From positions 1 to 7,840 of the forward strand of contig JANQQY010000505.1 in assembly GCA_028284845.1 (NCBI GenBank): DNA of 7,840 nt. Direction: 5' to 3'. The notes beneath the pieces were generated by a model that saw only the letters and a program-made list of their open reading frames with translations, did no database searches and had not been told where the DNA came from. Position numbers and translations under genes: made by a program. Shown here in pieces: positions 1 to 6,582 of the stretch. How positions within the stretch are numbered: position 1 is the stretch's first letter; every line of letters starts with the position of its first letter. The stretch comes from Spirochaetales bacterium (GTDB taxonomy: Bacteria; Spirochaetota; Spirochaetia; DSM-27196; SLST01).

Positions 1-262
1 AGTGACCAACCAGGACGGCCGCCGAGGTCTGCTCCTCCAGATAGCCGAGCATCAGGGCGGTCATGGTCGCATAGTCGGCTCGGTGTGTGTGCGGTGACCC
101 GCCGTGGTTAGGCAGGTCCGGATAGTGAACTCGGTTCAATGCTTCGAAGTGCTTCCCTATCCCTCGCAGGTTCTCACCAGATCCAAAGAGTCCGTGGATG
201 AAGACGATGTCCCGACCAGAGCCAAACACCTTTGAGGCGAGCGCCTCTTCGCGACTACCCAC
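1..262 (-). CDS. Alpha/beta hydrolase, YbfF-like, N-terminal part only
   Basis: A minus-strand frame is open from about 262 to the window edge (87 codons plus one base). After a short N-terminus it reads a beta strand and oxyanion-hole motif, DIVFIHGLFGSG (residues 18-29), then NLRGIGKHF and YPDLPNHGGSP (47-57). It ends at AVLVGH (82-87), where the family has the GHSxG nucleophile elbow. The next base on the coding strand is T, consistent with the serine codon. This order matches alpha/beta hydrolases of the YbfF esterase type; the substrate cannot be inferred. The catalytic Ser, the acid and the His lie outside the window. The start is uncertain. GTG at 262 is chosen because it overlaps the end of nagD by 8 bp, suggesting translational coupling. 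TTG at 286 and GTG at 229 are alternatives, and none has a well-spaced Shine-Dalgarno. Family confidence is high; start and function are uncertain. Confidence 0.85.
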   Translation of the reverse strand, partial: MGSREEALASKVFGSGRDIVFIHGLFGSGENLRGIGKHFEALNRVHYPDLPNHGGSPHTHRADYATMTALMLGYLEEQTSAAVLVGH

Positions 263-1046
263 GAACCTGCTCGCAGATCTTCCCAACACCTTCAAGAATG
301 ACACGCGGCCGATAGGCAAACCGAGGCAGGTCGCCTTCTGCGGTGACACCGCTGAGAACGAGCACGGTGTCGATCTCAGACTCAACGCCGGCAACGATGT
401 CGGTGTCCATCCGGTCACCCACAATCACAGCCTCTTCTCGACGGCATCCCAGCCGCTTGATCGCCTGTCGCATCATCAGGGGGTTCGGCTTGCCGGCAAA
501 ATAGGCTTTGCTTTCGGTCGCGAGTTCGACCGGGGCAATCAGACTACCGCAGGCCGGGACAATGCCCGACTCACCGGGACCGGTCAGATCAGGGTTGGTC
601 CCGACCAATCGAGCGCCCGCACGGACCAGCTGCACCGCCTTCTCAATCTTGGCGTAGCTGTACGACGGGCTTTCGCCAACAACGACATAATCCGGGTTGA
701 CGTCGTTCATGGTGATCCCGGCGTTGTAGAGGGCGTTGATCAGTCCGGCCTCTCCAATCACAAAGGCGCTCGCTCCCGGCATCTGACTCGCCAAGAACTC
801 GGCTGTCGCCAATGCACTGGTGTAGAAGTGCTCTTCCGCAACGTCTATTCCAAGACGAGCGAGCTTCTGGTGCAGTTCTCGCGGACTGCGTTCTGAGGAG
901 TTGGTCAGGAAGAGGAACTGTTTCTCGGACGAGCCAAGCCACGAGACGAACTCCGCCACGCCCGGGAGCAACCGGTTCCCATGGTAGATGACTCCGTCCA
1001 TGTCACAGATGAATCCGGCCTTCGCCGCAAAGTCGATCTCACTCAT
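255..1046 (-). CDS. nagD: HAD-superfamily phosphatase, NagD-like (subfamily IIA)
   Basis: This 263-residue cytoplasmic protein has all four HAD motifs. Motif I is D15MDGV (Asp15 nucleophile, Asp17 acid/base), motif II is LTNSS (47-51, Thr48), motif III is Lys186 in AGKPNP, and motif IV is GDRMDTD (210-216). The C2-type cap between motifs II and III carries FYTSALATAEFL and DVNPDYVVVGE, which closely resemble E. coli NagD, a roughly 250-residue nucleotide and sugar phosphatase. The true substrate is not visible: HAD-IIA also includes p-nitrophenylphosphatase and phosphoglycolate phosphatase-like enzymes, and no nag catabolic gene is nearby. The ATG at 1046 is chosen because the next Met belongs to motif I. 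No clear Shine-Dalgarno precedes it. It lies 54 bp after secF, with a terminator-like hairpin between them, and its stop codon overlaps the following hydrolase gene, so the two probably form a small unit. Confidence 0.92.
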   Translation of the reverse strand: MSEIDFAAKAGFICDMDGVIYHGNRLLPGVAEFVSWLGSSEKQFLFLTNSSERSPRELHQKLARLGIDVAEEHFYTSALATAEFLASQMPGASAFVIGEAGLINALYNAGITMNDVNPDYVVVGESPSYSYAKIEKAVQLVRAGARLVGTNPDLTGPGESGIVPACGSLIAPVELATESKAYFAGKPNPLMMRQAIKRLGCRREEAVIVGDRMDTDIVAGVESEIDTVLVLSGVTAEGDLPRFAYRPRVILEGVGKICEQVRG

Positions 1047-1062
1047 CGCGCGAAAGATATCA

Positions 1063-1092
1063 CAAAAGCTGGGCGACCCCAGTGGATCGCCC
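1063..1092 (-). terminator. Rho-independent terminator after secF
   Basis: On the minus strand the 54 bp after the secF stop hold a 9-bp stem (1084-1092 with 1071-1079, one G-U pair) closed by the 4-base loop ACTG. It is followed by AGCTTTTG. A strong GC stem with a short T run, placed just after a stop codon, fits an intrinsic terminator ending the yajC-secD-secF transcript. The T run is short, so readthrough into nagD is likely to be partial rather than absent. Confidence 0.6.
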
Positions 1093-1100
1093 TTCCTTGT

Positions 1101-2189
1101 CTACTTGCTCTTCTTGCGTTTTGCTCGCGATGAACTGCGGCCTGCACCGCCGGCCTTTTTCTTTCGAAGCTCTTCACGGATACGATCGGCTTCCTGGGCT
1201 GAGAGTTCAGCTTTCGTGCTGCTCTCCGAGCTTCCAGTGTCCCCACTTTCAGAGGCGATGGTCGGCGCTCCGCGTCGCTCCGCATCGCGTCTGCTACGAC
1301 GAGAGCGAGCAGTGCGTTTCCACCCAAGAAGAACCGGTGACGCCACAAAAATCGATGAGTAGGTACCAACGATCACGCCAACGATAAGATTGAGCGCGAA
1401 GAGCTGCACCGTACCGGTCGCAAAGATATAGATGGCAGTGACGGCAAGAAGCGTTGTGATCGAAGTGATCAGGGTTCTGCTGAGACTCTGCGTGATGCTC
1501 GCATTGATGATCGTCTCTATTCCGCGGTCACGAAGCAGGCGCTCGTTCTCGCGAATACGATCGAAGATGACAATCGTATCGTTGAGCGAGTACCCAATGA
1601 TCGTCAGGATCGCCGCAATGGTAGCGGTGGAAACCTCAATCTGAAACGTCCCAATTAGGACGAGCATAAAGGCGACATCATGGACGAGGGCCGTGATGGA
1701 CGCCATCGCGTAGCCGAGCTGGAAGCGAAACCAGATATAGGCAACGATCAATGTGAGGGCGAGCACCGTCAGGAGAACAGTGTTGCGCGTTAGATCCTGA
1801 CTAAAACGTGGGCCAACGTAGGTGTTCTCAAGTTCTTCAACCGAACCAATTCCAAACTCGGAACTGAGCGCACTCAGAACGCGCTCACTCATCACACTGC
1901 TGAACGAATCGATCGTCCCGGCATCGCGTACCCGCACGACGAACTGGCGATCCTCAGGCTGCCCGACGGTCTGGACCTGGCTGCCGTCGACACTTGCCAC
2001 GGCATCTCGGACGCTTTCAATGGTAGCGCTGCTTGAGTCTACCGCGACCCGAAGGCTCAGCCCGGCTTGAAAATCGACACCAAGGTTGAAGCCACCCTGC
2101 ACGAGCGTCCCGGCAAGACCGCCGGCAAGCAAGAGGATTGAGATTCCAATAAAGACGAATCTCACCTTCGTGAACTGGATTGTGTTCAT
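1101..2189 (-). CDS. secF: Protein translocase subunit SecF
   Basis: SecF is the smaller RND-like subunit of the SecDF complex, which uses the proton motive force to help SecYEG release and pull exported proteins on the outer face of the inner membrane. The 362 residues show a first membrane segment (about 11-30), the GVDFQAG form of the GxDFxGG motif (37-43), a periplasmic domain (about 44-125) and VGPRFSQDL. Five more membrane segments follow (about 136-290), with the family hallmark GYSLNDTIVIFDRIRENER (199-217). After residue 290 comes a hydrophilic C-terminal tail of about 70 residues with many Arg, Lys and Ser, ending KRKKSK. The E. coli protein is about 323 residues, so the tail explains the extra length. 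The start ATG overlaps the secD stop in ATGA, the standard sign of coupled translation, and G-rich sequence lies just upstream. This is the last gene of the operon; a terminator follows. Confidence 0.97.
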   Translation of the reverse strand: MNTIQFTKVRFVFIGISILLLAGGLAGTLVQGGFNLGVDFQAGLSLRVAVDSSSATIESVRDAVASVDGSQVQTVGQPEDRQFVVRVRDAGTIDSFSSVMSERVLSALSSEFGIGSVEELENTYVGPRFSQDLTRNTVLLTVLALTLIVAYIWFRFQLGYAMASITALVHDVAFMLVLIGTFQIEVSTATIAAILTIIGYSLNDTIVIFDRIRENERLLRDRGIETIINASITQSLSRTLITSITTLLAVTAIYIFATGTVQLFALNLIVGVIVGTYSSIFVASPVLLGWKRTARSRRSRRDAERRGAPTIASESGDTGSSESSTKAELSAQEADRIREELRKKKAGGAGRSSSRAKRKKSK

Positions 2190-3916
2190 CGGACCCCCCA
2201 GCCAAGGCTGAGCTTGCTTCGCTTGAGGACCTCAGTACCAAAGTCAAAAATCAAGCGGGAGAGGAAGAGGGCCGTGACCATCGACCAGACGATTCCAACG
2301 GCGAGTGTCACCGCGAATCCCTGGACCGGCCCCGTGCCGAGCTGACTAAGGAAGAGCGCTGCAATAAAGGTCGTGATGTTCGCATCCATCACGGTCCAAA
2401 ACGCCTTCTCAAATCCCGCCTTGATCGATGCTTGCGGACTCTTGCCGAGCCTGTACTCTTCCTTGATTCGCTCAAAGATGATGACGTTCGCGTCAACGGC
2501 CATACCAACGGTCAGAATGATGCCCGCGATGCTGGTAAGCGTGAGCGTCAGATTGAACACACTCAAGGTGCTGACAATAAAGAAGAGATTGAGAATCAGA
2601 GCGAGGTCAGCAATGCCACCGGCGCCGTGATAGTAGATCAGCATAAAGACGATCACGAGCGCAAAACCCAGGGCGACGGACTGGATACCAGCCTGAACAG
2701 CGTCCGCTCCAAGAGAAGCTCCTACTGCCTGCTGGTTGATGATGTTGAGATCCACCGGCAGCGCAGCGGTGCGAAGCACTGTCGAGATATTCTGCGCCTC
2801 GTCGGAATTGAATCCGGTGATCTGAACCTGGCCGCCGGTTATGGGCTCGCGGATAACCGCGTTTGCTCGCACGCGCTCATCAAGCACGATCGCGAGGCTC
2901 TCACCACTGTTCTCACGAGTGAGATTGGCGAAGATCTCCGCCCCTTCATTATCAAGAACGAAGTTCACCGTGGGCTGGTTCGTAAGCGGCTCAGCGCCAA
3001 CGTTCGCTTCCGTGATGTATTCGCCGGGAAGCCCAAACGCCGCGACATCTTCCTTCACAACGATGTAGCGAACGAACTGAAGGATTCCGTACTGATCGGG
3101 AACGACGTAGGGGAGAATTCTTGAGCCGGCGGGTACAAATTCGGGCACCCCATCGGAATCGGGAGTAAAGCCAGGATTCGAAGCCTGGAGATCGATGAGT
3201 TGGGCGGTAGCATCGTCGTCCACGATGTGGAAATTCAGGCTGCCACGCCCCTGTAGGTAGGACTCGATCCGTGAGCGATCGTTGTCACCAGGAACTTCGA
3301 TCAGAATCTGATTCGTCCCTTCCTGTCGGCGGATGATCGGCTCCGTAACGCCGAACTGGTCGATCCGCGATTGGAGAATCGTCATGGCGAGGTCGATGGC
3401 TTCTTCCATCTCCTCGTTGGTCGGCTCCCGGCCGATCCGCTCTGCGAGACTCACTTCGTCGGCCTCAACCACTACGCTCATTCCGCCCGAAAGGTCGAGA
3501 CCGAGCGTAATGATACGGCCCTTCATATCCTTCAGGGCGAAGATCTCTTCTGCGTAGTGTTCTTCGAGCACGTCAAAGAGCTCTTCGCGATCTCGAAATG
3601 CTCGGAAGACAGTGACTACACTCCATTCGTCGGGGACCTCTCGGCCCTCCAACTCGTAGAGGTCTCGTGCAACACCTTCGACAAATGCGTACTCTGCCGG
3701 AACGGTCGCATCGGCGTCGTCCGCCAATAATGTGAGCGCTGCGAGCGCGTCGTCGGCCTCCTCGCGGGCGTACTCCCGCACCTGTTCGCGACTTCCAGCC
3801 GCGCGAATCTGATCCTCCTCAGAAACGAGGAAGTACCACTGAATGGTGGGGTAGAGGAAGGCGACGCTCACTCCAACGAGGAGCAGCACCAGGATAAAAC
3901 GAAACCTCTTGCTCAT
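2186..3916 (-). CDS. secD: Protein translocase subunit SecD
   Basis: SecD is the larger subunit of the SecDF export accessory complex in the inner membrane. The 576 residues contain an N-terminal membrane segment (about 6-24) and a head region leading to LGLDLSGG (138-145, the conserved DLxGG motif). The P1 domain follows, with ILQSRIDQFGVTEPIIRRQG-like sequence (180-200, here with QEG at the end) and IEVPGDND. Then come a second periplasmic portion (PTVNFVLDNEGAEIFANLT, 315-333) and five C-terminal membrane segments (about 411-560). The RND-type motif GMAVDANVIIFERIKEE sits at 471-487; its Asp475 corresponds to the conserved aspartate of the proton pathway. Length is within the usual range; E. 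coli SecD is about 615 residues. The ATG at 3916 is preceded by GGAG six bases upstream. It follows yajC by 20 bp and overlaps secF by 4 bp, so one transcript and near-stoichiometric synthesis are expected. Confidence 0.97.
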   Translation of the reverse strand: MSKRFRFILVLLLVGVSVAFLYPTIQWYFLVSEEDQIRAAGSREQVREYAREEADDALAALTLLADDADATVPAEYAFVEGVARDLYELEGREVPDEWSVVTVFRAFRDREELFDVLEEHYAEEIFALKDMKGRIITLGLDLSGGMSVVVEADEVSLAERIGREPTNEEMEEAIDLAMTILQSRIDQFGVTEPIIRRQEGTNQILIEVPGDNDRSRIESYLQGRGSLNFHIVDDDATAQLIDLQASNPGFTPDSDGVPEFVPAGSRILPYVVPDQYGILQFVRYIVVKEDVAAFGLPGEYITEANVGAEPLTNQPTVNFVLDNEGAEIFANLTRENSGESLAIVLDERVRANAVIREPITGGQVQITGFNSDEAQNISTVLRTAALPVDLNIINQQAVGASLGADAVQAGIQSVALGFALVIVFMLIYYHGAGGIADLALILNLFFIVSTLSVFNLTLTLTSIAGIILTVGMAVDANVIIFERIKEEYRLGKSPQASIKAGFEKAFWTVMDANITTFIAALFLSQLGTGPVQGFAVTLAVGIVWSMVTALFLSRLIFDFGTEVLKRSKLSLGWGVR

Positions 3917-3936
3917 GATAACTCCGAAGCGGTGCC

Positions 3937-4332
3937 TTACTCGTCGTCCGCCTCAGTGTCGTCTTCGCTATCGTCGGCCTCTTCAACTGGTTCAGCCTTC
4001 TTGGCGGGGCGACTCTGCTCGACAACTGAGGAGATGGCCGATCGTGACATCGTCATCTTTGTGCTTGAGTCGATCTTGAGAACAACTTCATTCTCCTTGA
4101 TCGACGCGATCGAACCGTGAATACCACCAATGGAGACGACCTTGTCGCCCTTCTTGAGCGCCTTGAGCATCTCCTTGGTTTCCTTCTGCTTCCTATTCTG
4201 CGGACGGATGATAAGGAAGTAGAAAATGACAAAGACAAGACCAAAGGTTACAAGTGTGGGGACGATTGACCCGCCCGCTGCAGGATCTGCACCAGGCGCC
4301 GCCATCAGAAGCGGTAGATTCAGCTGATTCAT
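3937..4332 (-). CDS. yajC: Preprotein translocase accessory subunit YajC
   Basis: YajC is a small inner-membrane protein that co-purifies with SecDF and the Sec holotranslocon. As called here it has 131 residues: a short N-terminus with a small Ala/Gly/Pro-rich stretch, one membrane segment (about 23-43), and the family signature FYFLIIRPQNRKQKE (37-51). A cytoplasmic domain follows with LKKGDKVVSIGGIHGSI (59-75). The last 20 residues are strongly acidic, EEADDSEDDTEADDE. The frame can be extended to a GTG at 4374. ATG at 4332 is preferred because GAGG lies 11 bases upstream, the predicted promoter sits inside the longer version, and the extra 14 residues (VLLWRKSAHE...) do not resemble the family. 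It is the first gene of the yajC-secD-secF operon, the usual order in many bacteria. Confidence 0.94.
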   Translation of the reverse strand: MNQLNLPLLMAAPGADPAAGGSIVPTLVTFGLVFVIFYFLIIRPQNRKQKETKEMLKALKKGDKVVSIGGIHGSIASIKENEVVLKIDSSTKMTMSRSAISSVVEQSRPAKKAEPVEEADDSEDDTEADDE

Positions 4333-4364
4333 ATGATTATTAACCTCGTGTGCGGATTTTCGCC

Positions 4365-4393
4365 AAAGTAGCACAATGGCATTCCACAGTCAA
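4365..4393 (-). promoter_or_regulatory. Candidate sigma-70 promoter of yajC-secD-secF
   Basis: On the minus strand, TTGACT (4388-4393, five of six matches to the -35 consensus) and TACTTT (4365-4370) are separated by exactly 17 bases. TGC lies directly before the second box, an extended -10 feature. The -10 box itself is weak (three of six). Transcription would begin near 4358, giving a leader of about 26 bases to the yajC ATG at 4332. The position in the 63-bp gap between the 97-residue gene and yajC is right for an operon promoter. Confidence 0.5.
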
Positions 4394-4395
4394 AT

Positions 4396-4689
4396 CTAGA
4401 CCGTTACGATCTTCTTAATCTCATCCGGTACAGTGTAGATTCCAAAGAGCCACTTTACTCTGTCAACGGTGAGCTCGGATGTGCCTGTCTTCTCTCCGAA
4501 GGCGGCAATAAACGAGTCCATTTCGGACTGGTCGCCGCTAAAGAGGGCCGAGCAGAACGCGGCCCGGAAGAGCCCCTGCTCCAAGAGCTCCTTCGTCCCC
4601 AACTTGCCGTACTTGCGCTGTGCGCGCTTGTCGACAATCGCGGCCTCTCCCTGAAACCCGATCGTGAATACAAACTCGCTTCGCGTCAT
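4396..4689 (-). CDS. Small conserved-looking protein of unknown function, 97 residues
   Basis: I do not recognise this protein. It begins MTRSEFVFTIGFQGEAAIVD and continues with a basic helix-prone stretch (KRAQRKYGKLG, 21-31), LLEQGLFRAAFCSALFSGD (35-53), and a C-terminal half ending IYTVPDEIKKIVTV. There is one Cys (46), no signal peptide and no convincing membrane segment, so a soluble cytoplasmic protein is expected. It looks genuinely coded. ATG is preceded by GGAG with a 5-base spacer, composition is balanced, and it fills the space between groL and yajC on the same strand. An overlapping 72-residue frame in another register (4455-4673) is Ser/Arg-rich and looks like a shadow. Its ribosome binding site lies directly after a terminator-like hairpin, and I see no promoter of its own, so expression probably depends on readthrough from groL. 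A chaperone-linked or stress role would be pure inference from position. Confidence 0.75.
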   Translation of the reverse strand: MTRSEFVFTIGFQGEAAIVDKRAQRKYGKLGTKELLEQGLFRAAFCSALFSGDQSEMDSFIAAFGEKTGTSELTVDRVKWLFGIYTVPDEIKKIVTV

Positions 4690-4700
4690 GGTCTCTCCAC

Positions 4701-4742
4701 AAAAAAGCCGCGCCGTCCGGGCACCCCCGATCTCGGCACGGC
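4701..4742 (-). terminator. Intrinsic terminator abutting the start of the 97-residue gene
   Basis: On the minus strand GCCGTGCC (4742-4735) pairs with GGCGCGGC (4714-4707) in an 8-bp GC-rich stem with one U-G pair and a loop of about 20 bases. It is followed immediately by TTTTTTG (T6 at 4706-4701). This is the classic intrinsic terminator layout. The T run ends only 11 bases before the ATG at 4689, next to the Shine-Dalgarno GGAG. It could be a second groL terminator, or an attenuator controlling the small gene. Confidence 0.65.
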
Positions 4743-4761
4743 CAATCTTGTCATCGTGAAG

Positions 4762-4788
4762 AAATCCCGCGCGTCGAGCGCGGGATTT
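4762..4788 (-). terminator. Perfect 11-bp hairpin downstream of groL
   Basis: AAATCCCGCGC (4762-4772) and GCGCGGGATTT (4778-4788) form a perfect 11-bp inverted repeat around a 5-base loop. GAAG and CTTC extend it outside a one-base bulge. On the minus strand it is followed by ATTTCTTC, a poor T run. The A/T base of the stem gives it a bidirectional look. It lies about 30 bases after the groL stop and probably ends or protects the 3' end of the groL message. Confidence 0.6.
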
Positions 4789-4803
4789 ACTTCCAGATGT
4801 AAG

Positions 4804-4818
4804 GAGCGCTACGCGCTC
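4804..4818 (-). repeat. Small inverted repeat directly after the groL stop
   Basis: GAGCGC and GCGCTC are separated by three bases, one base beyond the TAA of groL (4820-4822). It is a 6-bp stem with a minimal loop and no T run, so it is not a terminator alone. It is the first of three hairpins in about 120 bases after groL. Confidence 0.45.
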
Positions 4819-4819
4819 T

Positions 4820-6475
4820 TTACATCATGCCGCCCATTCCGCCCATGCCACCGGCTGCTGCTGCGGCTGCCGCGGCGGCGGCGGCATCTTCCTTCTCAGG
4901 AAGATCGGTAATGGCACACTCGGTCGTCAGCAAGAGGCCGGCGATCGAAGATGCGTTCTGGAGAGCGCTTCTGGTGACCTTTGCCGGGTCGATGATACCG
5001 CTCTTGACCATGGTGACCCACTGCATTGAAGCGGCGTCAAAGCCCTGGCCCTTCTTCTCGCTCTTCGCCTTGTCGGCGATGATGCTTCCATCGAGTCCGG
5101 CGTTGCCGGCGATCTGCCGGATGGGCTCTTCAAGGGCGCGCTTCACGATCTTGAAGCCAACCTTCTCGTCCTCAAGAAGCGAACCAAGGTCTGCCTTGTC
5201 GAGTGCAGGAACCGCCTGGATAAGCGTCAGACCGCCACCGGGGATAATTCCTTCTTCAATTGCGGCACGAGTTGCTGAGAGCGCATCCTCAACTCGGTGC
5301 TTCTTTTCCTTCAGCTCAACTTCCGTCGCCGCGCCAACGTTGATGACGGCAACACCGCCGGCGAGCTTCGCAAGGCGCTCCTGGAGCTTCTCGCGGTCGT
5401 AGTCGCTGGTGGTCTCTTCGATCTGAGCCTTGATCTGAGCAATGCGATCCTTAATATCGGACTGCTTGCCCTCACCATTGATGATGGTCGTGTTTTCCTT
5501 GTCGATCTTGATGCTCTTGGCCTGGCCAAGCTGATTGAGCTCCGTGCTCTCGAGCTTAAGACCGAGCTCCTCGCTGATCACCTGTCCACCGGTCAGAATT
5601 GCAATGTCTTCGAGCATTGCCTTTCGGCGATCGCCAAAGCCGGGAGCCTTCACGGCGCAGGCGTTGATGGTGCCGCGGATGGTGTTTACGACAAGCGTCG
5701 CAAGAGCCTCGCCCTCGACATCCTCAGCGATGATAAGGATGGGTCGGCTTGCCTGAGCAACCTTCTCAAGCGCAGGAAGGAGGTCCTTCATGCTCGAGAT
5801 CTTCTTGTCGTGGATAAGGATGTACGGATTGTCGAGCACCGCGCTCTGCGTGTCACGATTCGTGGCGAAGTACGGAGAAACAAAGCCGCGATCGAACTGC
5901 ATACCCTCAACGAACTCAGTGGTCGTCTCAATGGTCTTTGACTCTTCAACCGTGATGACGCCGTCTTTGCCGACCTTTTCCATGGCGCCGGCAATCTCGT
6001 TTCCGATCTCCATGTCGTTATTCGCAGAAATCGATGCAACCTGAGCGATCTCTTCTTTGTCCTTGATCGTCTTGGAGGCCTTCTTGATCTCCTCGACGGC
6101 AAGCGAAACAGCGTGGTCCATGCCGCGCTTCAGACCCATCGGGTTGATGCCGGCGGCGACGCTCTTGAGTCCTTCCTTGACCATGCTGTAGGCAAGGACG
6201 GTCGCGGTGGTCGTTCCATCACCAGCAACGTCGTTGGTCTTGGTGGCAACTTCCTTCAGAAGCTGGGCACCCATATTCTCGAACTCGTCCTCGAGCTCGA
6301 CTTCCTTAGCGACAGACACACCGTCCTTGGTGACGGTAGGGGCGCCGAACTTCTTGTCGAGCAGAACGTTTCGTCCCTTGGGGCCAAGGGTGACCTTGAC
6401 CGCGCTCGAAAGCTTCTCGACGCCGCGAAGGAGTGATCTGCGCGCCTCTTCGTTAAACATCAACTGCTTAGCCAT
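4820..6475 (-). CDS. groL: Chaperonin GroEL (Hsp60)
   Basis: GroEL assembles into a double heptameric ring in the cytoplasm that encloses non-native proteins and folds them with ATP and the GroES lid. The 551 residues cover the whole family. Equatorial ATP-site motifs are LGPKGRNVLLD (30-40) and GDGTTTATVLA (85-95, Asp86 equivalent to E. coli Asp87). The intermediate-domain catalytic Asp397 lies in HRVEDALSATRAA, followed by GIIPGGG (409-415). The apical domain spans about 190-375, with AEDVEGEALATLVVN (250-264). The C-terminus has 11 alanines (531-541) before the usual GGM repeats, GGMGGMGGMM; E. coli lacks the alanine run. ATG at 6475 is preceded by GAGAGGAAG, a strong Shine-Dalgarno. No groS precedes it and no CIRCE inverted repeat is visible, so regulation by HrcA at this site is not supported. 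The N-terminal sequence resembles Treponema GroEL. Confidence 0.99.
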   Translation of the reverse strand: MAKQLMFNEEARRSLLRGVEKLSSAVKVTLGPKGRNVLLDKKFGAPTVTKDGVSVAKEVELEDEFENMGAQLLKEVATKTNDVAGDGTTTATVLAYSMVKEGLKSVAAGINPMGLKRGMDHAVSLAVEEIKKASKTIKDKEEIAQVASISANNDMEIGNEIAGAMEKVGKDGVITVEESKTIETTTEFVEGMQFDRGFVSPYFATNRDTQSAVLDNPYILIHDKKISSMKDLLPALEKVAQASRPILIIAEDVEGEALATLVVNTIRGTINACAVKAPGFGDRRKAMLEDIAILTGGQVISEELGLKLESTELNQLGQAKSIKIDKENTTIINGEGKQSDIKDRIAQIKAQIEETTSDYDREKLQERLAKLAGGVAVINVGAATEVELKEKKHRVEDALSATRAAIEEGIIPGGGLTLIQAVPALDKADLGSLLEDEKVGFKIVKRALEEPIRQIAGNAGLDGSIIADKAKSEKKGQGFDAASMQWVTMVKSGIIDPAKVTRSALQNASSIAGLLLTTECAITDLPEKEDAAAAAAAAAAAGGMGGMGGMM

Positions 6476-6533
6476 GCTTACTTCCTCTCTGTTGAGATAA
6501 TGATTTGGTTTGAATTGCGCTCAGTGCACGGGA

Positions 6534-6562
6534 AAGATACCAACGAAAATCGCAGGCGCCAA
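6534..6562 (-). promoter_or_regulatory. Candidate groL promoter
   Basis: On the minus strand, TTGGCG (6557-6562) and TATCTT (6534-6539) are spaced by 17 bases, each matching four of six consensus positions. Transcription would start near 6526 and give a leader of about 50 bases before groL. No CIRCE or other long inverted repeat accompanies it in the 107-bp divergent gap. The match is modest and a heat-shock sigma factor site cannot be excluded. Confidence 0.35.
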
Positions 6563-6582
6563 GATCACAGATCGTTTTGTGA

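Noticed and set aside
198..896. 232-codon plus-strand frame antisense to nagD
   Set aside because: nagD has all HAD motifs on the other strand. This frame also starts inside the hydrolase and has no domain.
2180..3124. 314-codon plus-strand frame antisense to secD
   Set aside because: It is fully antisense to a secD with all family motifs, has a charged low-complexity composition and matches nothing known. GC-rich coding DNA commonly leaves such open antisense frames.
4333..4374. GTG start for a longer YajC
   Set aside because: It would place the predicted -10 box inside the coding region and adds residues unlike the family. ATG 4332 has a Shine-Dalgarno.
5297..5941. 214-codon plus-strand frame antisense to groL
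   Set aside because: It mirrors groL codons and has no independent start signal or recognisable domain.
6476..6582. Search for a CIRCE operator or a plus-strand promoter
   Set aside because: No TTAGCACTC/GAGTGCTAA pair is present. Plus-strand -35-like TTGAGA and TTGAAT have no acceptable -10 at the right distance.
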